From: Vulcanimicrobiota bacterium | GTDB lineage: Bacteria; Vulcanimicrobiota; Vulcanimicrobiia; Vulcanimicrobiales; Vulcanimicrobiaceae | Assembly (NCBI GenBank): GCA_003155175.1 | Contig: PMFP01000152.1 | Span: forward strand, 1 to 7,777 | DNA length: 7,777 nucleotides | Direction: 5' to 3' | Shown: in pieces, positions 6,425-7,777 of the stretch | Numbering within the stretch: the stretch's first letter is position 1 | Layout: every line of letters starts with the position of its first letter | Notes under the pieces: model-generated | Seen by the model: the letters and a program-made list of their open reading frames with translations, nothing else | Told to the model about the DNA's origin: nothing | Database searches by the model: none | Made by a program: the position numbers and the translations under genes

Positions 6425-6451
6425 GCGGGCGCAGGCGAAACCTACGCCCGC
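6425..6451 (-). other. Stable hairpin between the lipoprotein gene and def (possible terminator or mRNA-end structure)
   Basis: The arms are 11 nt each: on the minus strand GCGGGCGTAGG, loop TTTCG, then CCTGCGCCCGC. Every position pairs, one as a G-U wobble. It begins 12 bp after the stop of the lipoprotein gene. No T-run follows on either strand, so it is not a classical intrinsic terminator. It could stabilise the 3' end of the lipoprotein mRNA, pause polymerase or act with Rho. Confidence 0.6.
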
Positions 6452-6463
6452 AGCGGTCCTGCC

Positions 6464-6919
6464 TTACTGAACGGTAAAGGAACTCACCGGTCCGTTGGGA
6501 TTGCACGTGCTGTTCAGGTTATTCATCCAAACCCAAATCGTGTTGCCCGACGCGAAGGTGCTCGCCACCGAGATGCTCCAGTACTGAGGATTCGCGAACG
6601 TCGGCGTCGCCGCCGGCGCAGGCACCTGAGCCGGCGTAATCTGTTGAGCCGCCGCGATCGTCTGACCGGCGCCGTTCAGCGAATTCACGTTGTTGAGATA
6701 CGCGTTCCAACCCGAAAGCGATCCCGAGGTACTCGTTGCGAAGACCAGTTGCACCGGATGGTCCGGTACGCCGGTGGCCGACGGGATCGGGTAGATGACC
6801 TGGAACGGGGAGGGCAGGGTACATGGGCCGACCGGCCCGGAATTACTGCTCGAGCTGTTGCAGGCGGCCAGCGTCAGGACGGTGGCGACCAGGCTTGCGC
6901 TCGTAAGAAACCTTCGCAT
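6464..6919 (-). CDS. Small secreted lipoprotein, possibly Ig-like fold
   Basis: I do not recognise a named family. From ATG 6919 the protein has 151 residues. Residues 1-20 are a lipoprotein signal: MRR, a hydrophobic core, then LAAC with Cys20 lipidated. A Ser/Asn-rich spacer (NSSSSNSG) follows. The rest looks like a single beta-sandwich: FQVIYPIPSATGVPDHPVQLVF (39-60) resembles the opening of bacterial Ig-like domains, and PQYWSISVAS and NTIWVWMNN look like further strands. Cys33 and Cys139 lie near the two ends of the domain and could form a disulfide. I chose ATG 6919 because GGAG (6930-6927) stands 7 nt before it; the in-frame ATG 6925 is only 1 nt from that site and would add two residues. 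The gene sits 45 bp after hslU and before def, with no evident functional link to either. Confidence 0.85.
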   Translation of the reverse strand: MRRFLTSASLVATVLTLAACNSSSSNSGPVGPCTLPSPFQVIYPIPSATGVPDHPVQLVFATSTSGSLSGWNAYLNNVNSLNGAGQTIAAAQQITPAQVPAPAATPTFANPQYWSISVASTFASGNTIWVWMNNLNSTCNPNGPVSSFTVQ

Positions 6920-6926
6920 GTTCATG

Positions 6927-6930
6927 CTCC
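6927..6930 (-). promoter_or_regulatory. Shine-Dalgarno choosing the lipoprotein start
   Basis: GGAG on the minus strand lies 7 nt before ATG 6919 but only 1 nt before ATG 6925. The spacing favours the shorter form. Confidence 0.6.
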
Positions 6931-6964
6931 GATGCTAGCGCAAGCCCGCGCGAAAAGTCCAGGG

Positions 6965-7777
6965 TTAAAGTATGTAGCCCGAGAGATCCGCATTCTCGAC
7001 GATGCCGGCCAGGCGCTCGCGCACGTACGCGGCGTCGATCTTCACGGCGTCGGACGTCTCAGGCGCGGCGAAGCTCACGTCTTCCAGCAGGCGTTCCAAG
7101 ACCGTATGCAGCCGCCTGGCCCCGATGTTCTCGCTCTGCTCGTTTACCTGCATCGCGTAGGTGGCGAGTTGCGCGATCGCGTCGTCGGTGAACTCCAGTG
7201 CGACGCCTTCGGTGCCCAGCAGCGCGCGGTACTGCTCGATGAGCGCGTTCTTGGGTTGCGTGAGGATGGTCCGGAAGTCTTCGTCGGTCAACGAGTCGAG
7301 CTCGACGCGAATCGGGAAGCGCCCCTGAAGTTCGGGAATGAGATCGGACGGCTTGCTGATGTGGAACGCACCGGCCGCGATGAACAGGATGTGGTCGGTC
7401 TTGATCTGCCCGTGCTTGGTCGAAACCGTCGAGCCTTCGACGATCGGCAGGATGTCGCGCTGTACGCCCTCGCGCGAAACGTCCGGACCGCCGCGCGCGC
7501 CCTCGCGCCCCGCGACTTTGTCGATCTCGTCGATGAAGACGATGCCGTCTTCGGCGGCGCGGCGGATCGCCTCGCGCTTGACCGCGTCCATGTCGATGAG
7601 TTTTCCGGCTTCTTCTTGCGCGAAAATCCGGCGCGCTTCAGGTACCGTCACGCGCTTGCGCGATTTTTTCTTGGGTAAGATTCCGCCCAGCATTTCGCCG
7701 AAGTCGGCGCCGCCCGTCATCTGGTCCATGCCTGGGCCCATCGCGCCCATCGGAATCGTCGGCGTCTCCTCGACGTC
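6965..7777 (-). CDS. hslU: HslU, AAA+ ATPase subunit of the HslUV protease (N-terminus cut by window edge)
   Basis: Only the last 270 residues are present; the frame is open to the right edge, so the start and Walker A motif lie outside. HslU hexamers unfold proteins and feed them to the HslV peptidase. Seen here are the end of the I-domain (MGPGMDQM, then ILPKKKSRKRVTVPEARRIF), Walker B IVFIDEIDK, the HslU stretch GPDVSREGVQRDILPIVEGS, sensor 1 FIAAGAF, the arginine-finger region LQGRFPIRVEL, sensor 2 IGARRLHT, and the C-terminal tail LSGYIL that docks into HslV. All fit a functional enzyme. HslV is expected just upstream, beyond 7777. The stop is TAA at 6967-6965, followed by a 45-bp gap to the lipoprotein gene. 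HslU is uncommon in Actinobacteria, which matters for placing the organism. Confidence 0.97.
   Translation of the reverse strand, partial: DVEETPTIPMGAMGPGMDQMTGGADFGEMLGGILPKKKSRKRVTVPEARRIFAQEEAGKLIDMDAVKREAIRRAAEDGIVFIDEIDKVAGREGARGGPDVSREGVQRDILPIVEGSTVSTKHGQIKTDHILFIAAGAFHISKPSDLIPELQGRFPIRVELDSLTDEDFRTILTQPKNALIEQYRALLGTEGVALEFTDDAIAQLATYAMQVNEQSENIGARRLHTVLERLLEDVSFAAPETSDAVKIDAAYVRERLAGIVENADLSGYIL

Noticed and set aside
6932..6961. Sigma-70-like promoter before the lipoprotein gene (TGGACT, 18 nt, TAGCAT)
   Set aside because: Each box matches only 4 of 6 positions, and the implied start site would fall at about the ATG, cutting off the Shine-Dalgarno. Cotranscription with hslU is simpler.
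5582..7678. A 698-codon open frame on the plus strand
   Set aside because: It runs antisense across fmt, def, the lipoprotein gene and hslU, all with clear family motifs. Its predicted protein is Arg/Asp/His-rich with no recognisable domain, as expected for a shadow frame in high-GC DNA.
7750..7777. HslU starting at ATG 7750
   Set aside because: The frame stays open to the window edge and HslU family sequence continues upstream; ATG 7750 encodes an internal Met of the I-domain.

Overview
The window is a high-GC bacterial segment in which every supported gene lies on the minus strand, so transcription runs from position 7777 towards position 1. There are nine protein genes, two of them cut by the window edges, and almost no non-coding DNA. 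I see no RNA gene, CRISPR array or transposon. The organism cannot be named from sequence alone. Several things point to a deep-branching, high-GC lineage that is neither a typical actinobacterium nor a typical firmicute: a mycobacterial-style fhaA-fhaB-PP2C-rodA block, a firmicute-style def-fmt-rsmB block, an HslU unfoldase, and lipoproteins including a lipid-anchored c-type cytochrome. Eremiobacterota (WPS-2) or a similar candidate phylum is my best guess, held loosely.

Layout in order of transcription. (1) 7777-6965: the C-terminal two thirds of HslU, ATPase of the HslUV protease. (2) 6919-6464: a small secreted lipoprotein with an Ig-like look and no known role. It is followed by a strong 11-bp hairpin at 6425-6451. 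(3) 6406-3620: def, fmt and rsmB, a translation housekeeping set (N-terminal deformylation, initiator Met-tRNA formylation, 16S rRNA m5C methylation). (4) 3623-496: a DUF3662-FHA protein (FhaA type), a membrane-anchored FHA protein (FhaB type), a PP2C-family protein that has lost its main metal-binding signatures, and a SEDS glycosyltransferase (RodA/FtsW). (5) 465-1: the N-terminal part of a lipoprotein cytochrome c, with a long alanine-rich repeat tether between the lipid anchor and the haem domain.

Genes from fmt to the PP2C protein are tightly coupled by GTGA, ATGA, ATGA and a 10-bp overlap. The PP2C-rodA and rodA-cytochrome gaps are only 37 and 30 bp, so def through the cytochrome is probably one transcription unit. 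The block probably links Ser/Thr phosphorylation signalling (phosphothreonine-reading FHA proteins) to peptidoglycan synthesis by the SEDS enzyme. The kinase and the partner class B PBP that follow rodA in mycobacteria are not here; the next gene is the cytochrome.

The observations most worth following are the PP2C homologue that looks catalytically dead inside an otherwise canonical FHA/SEDS cluster, and the tethered cytochrome lipoprotein with its 7- and 11-residue repeats.
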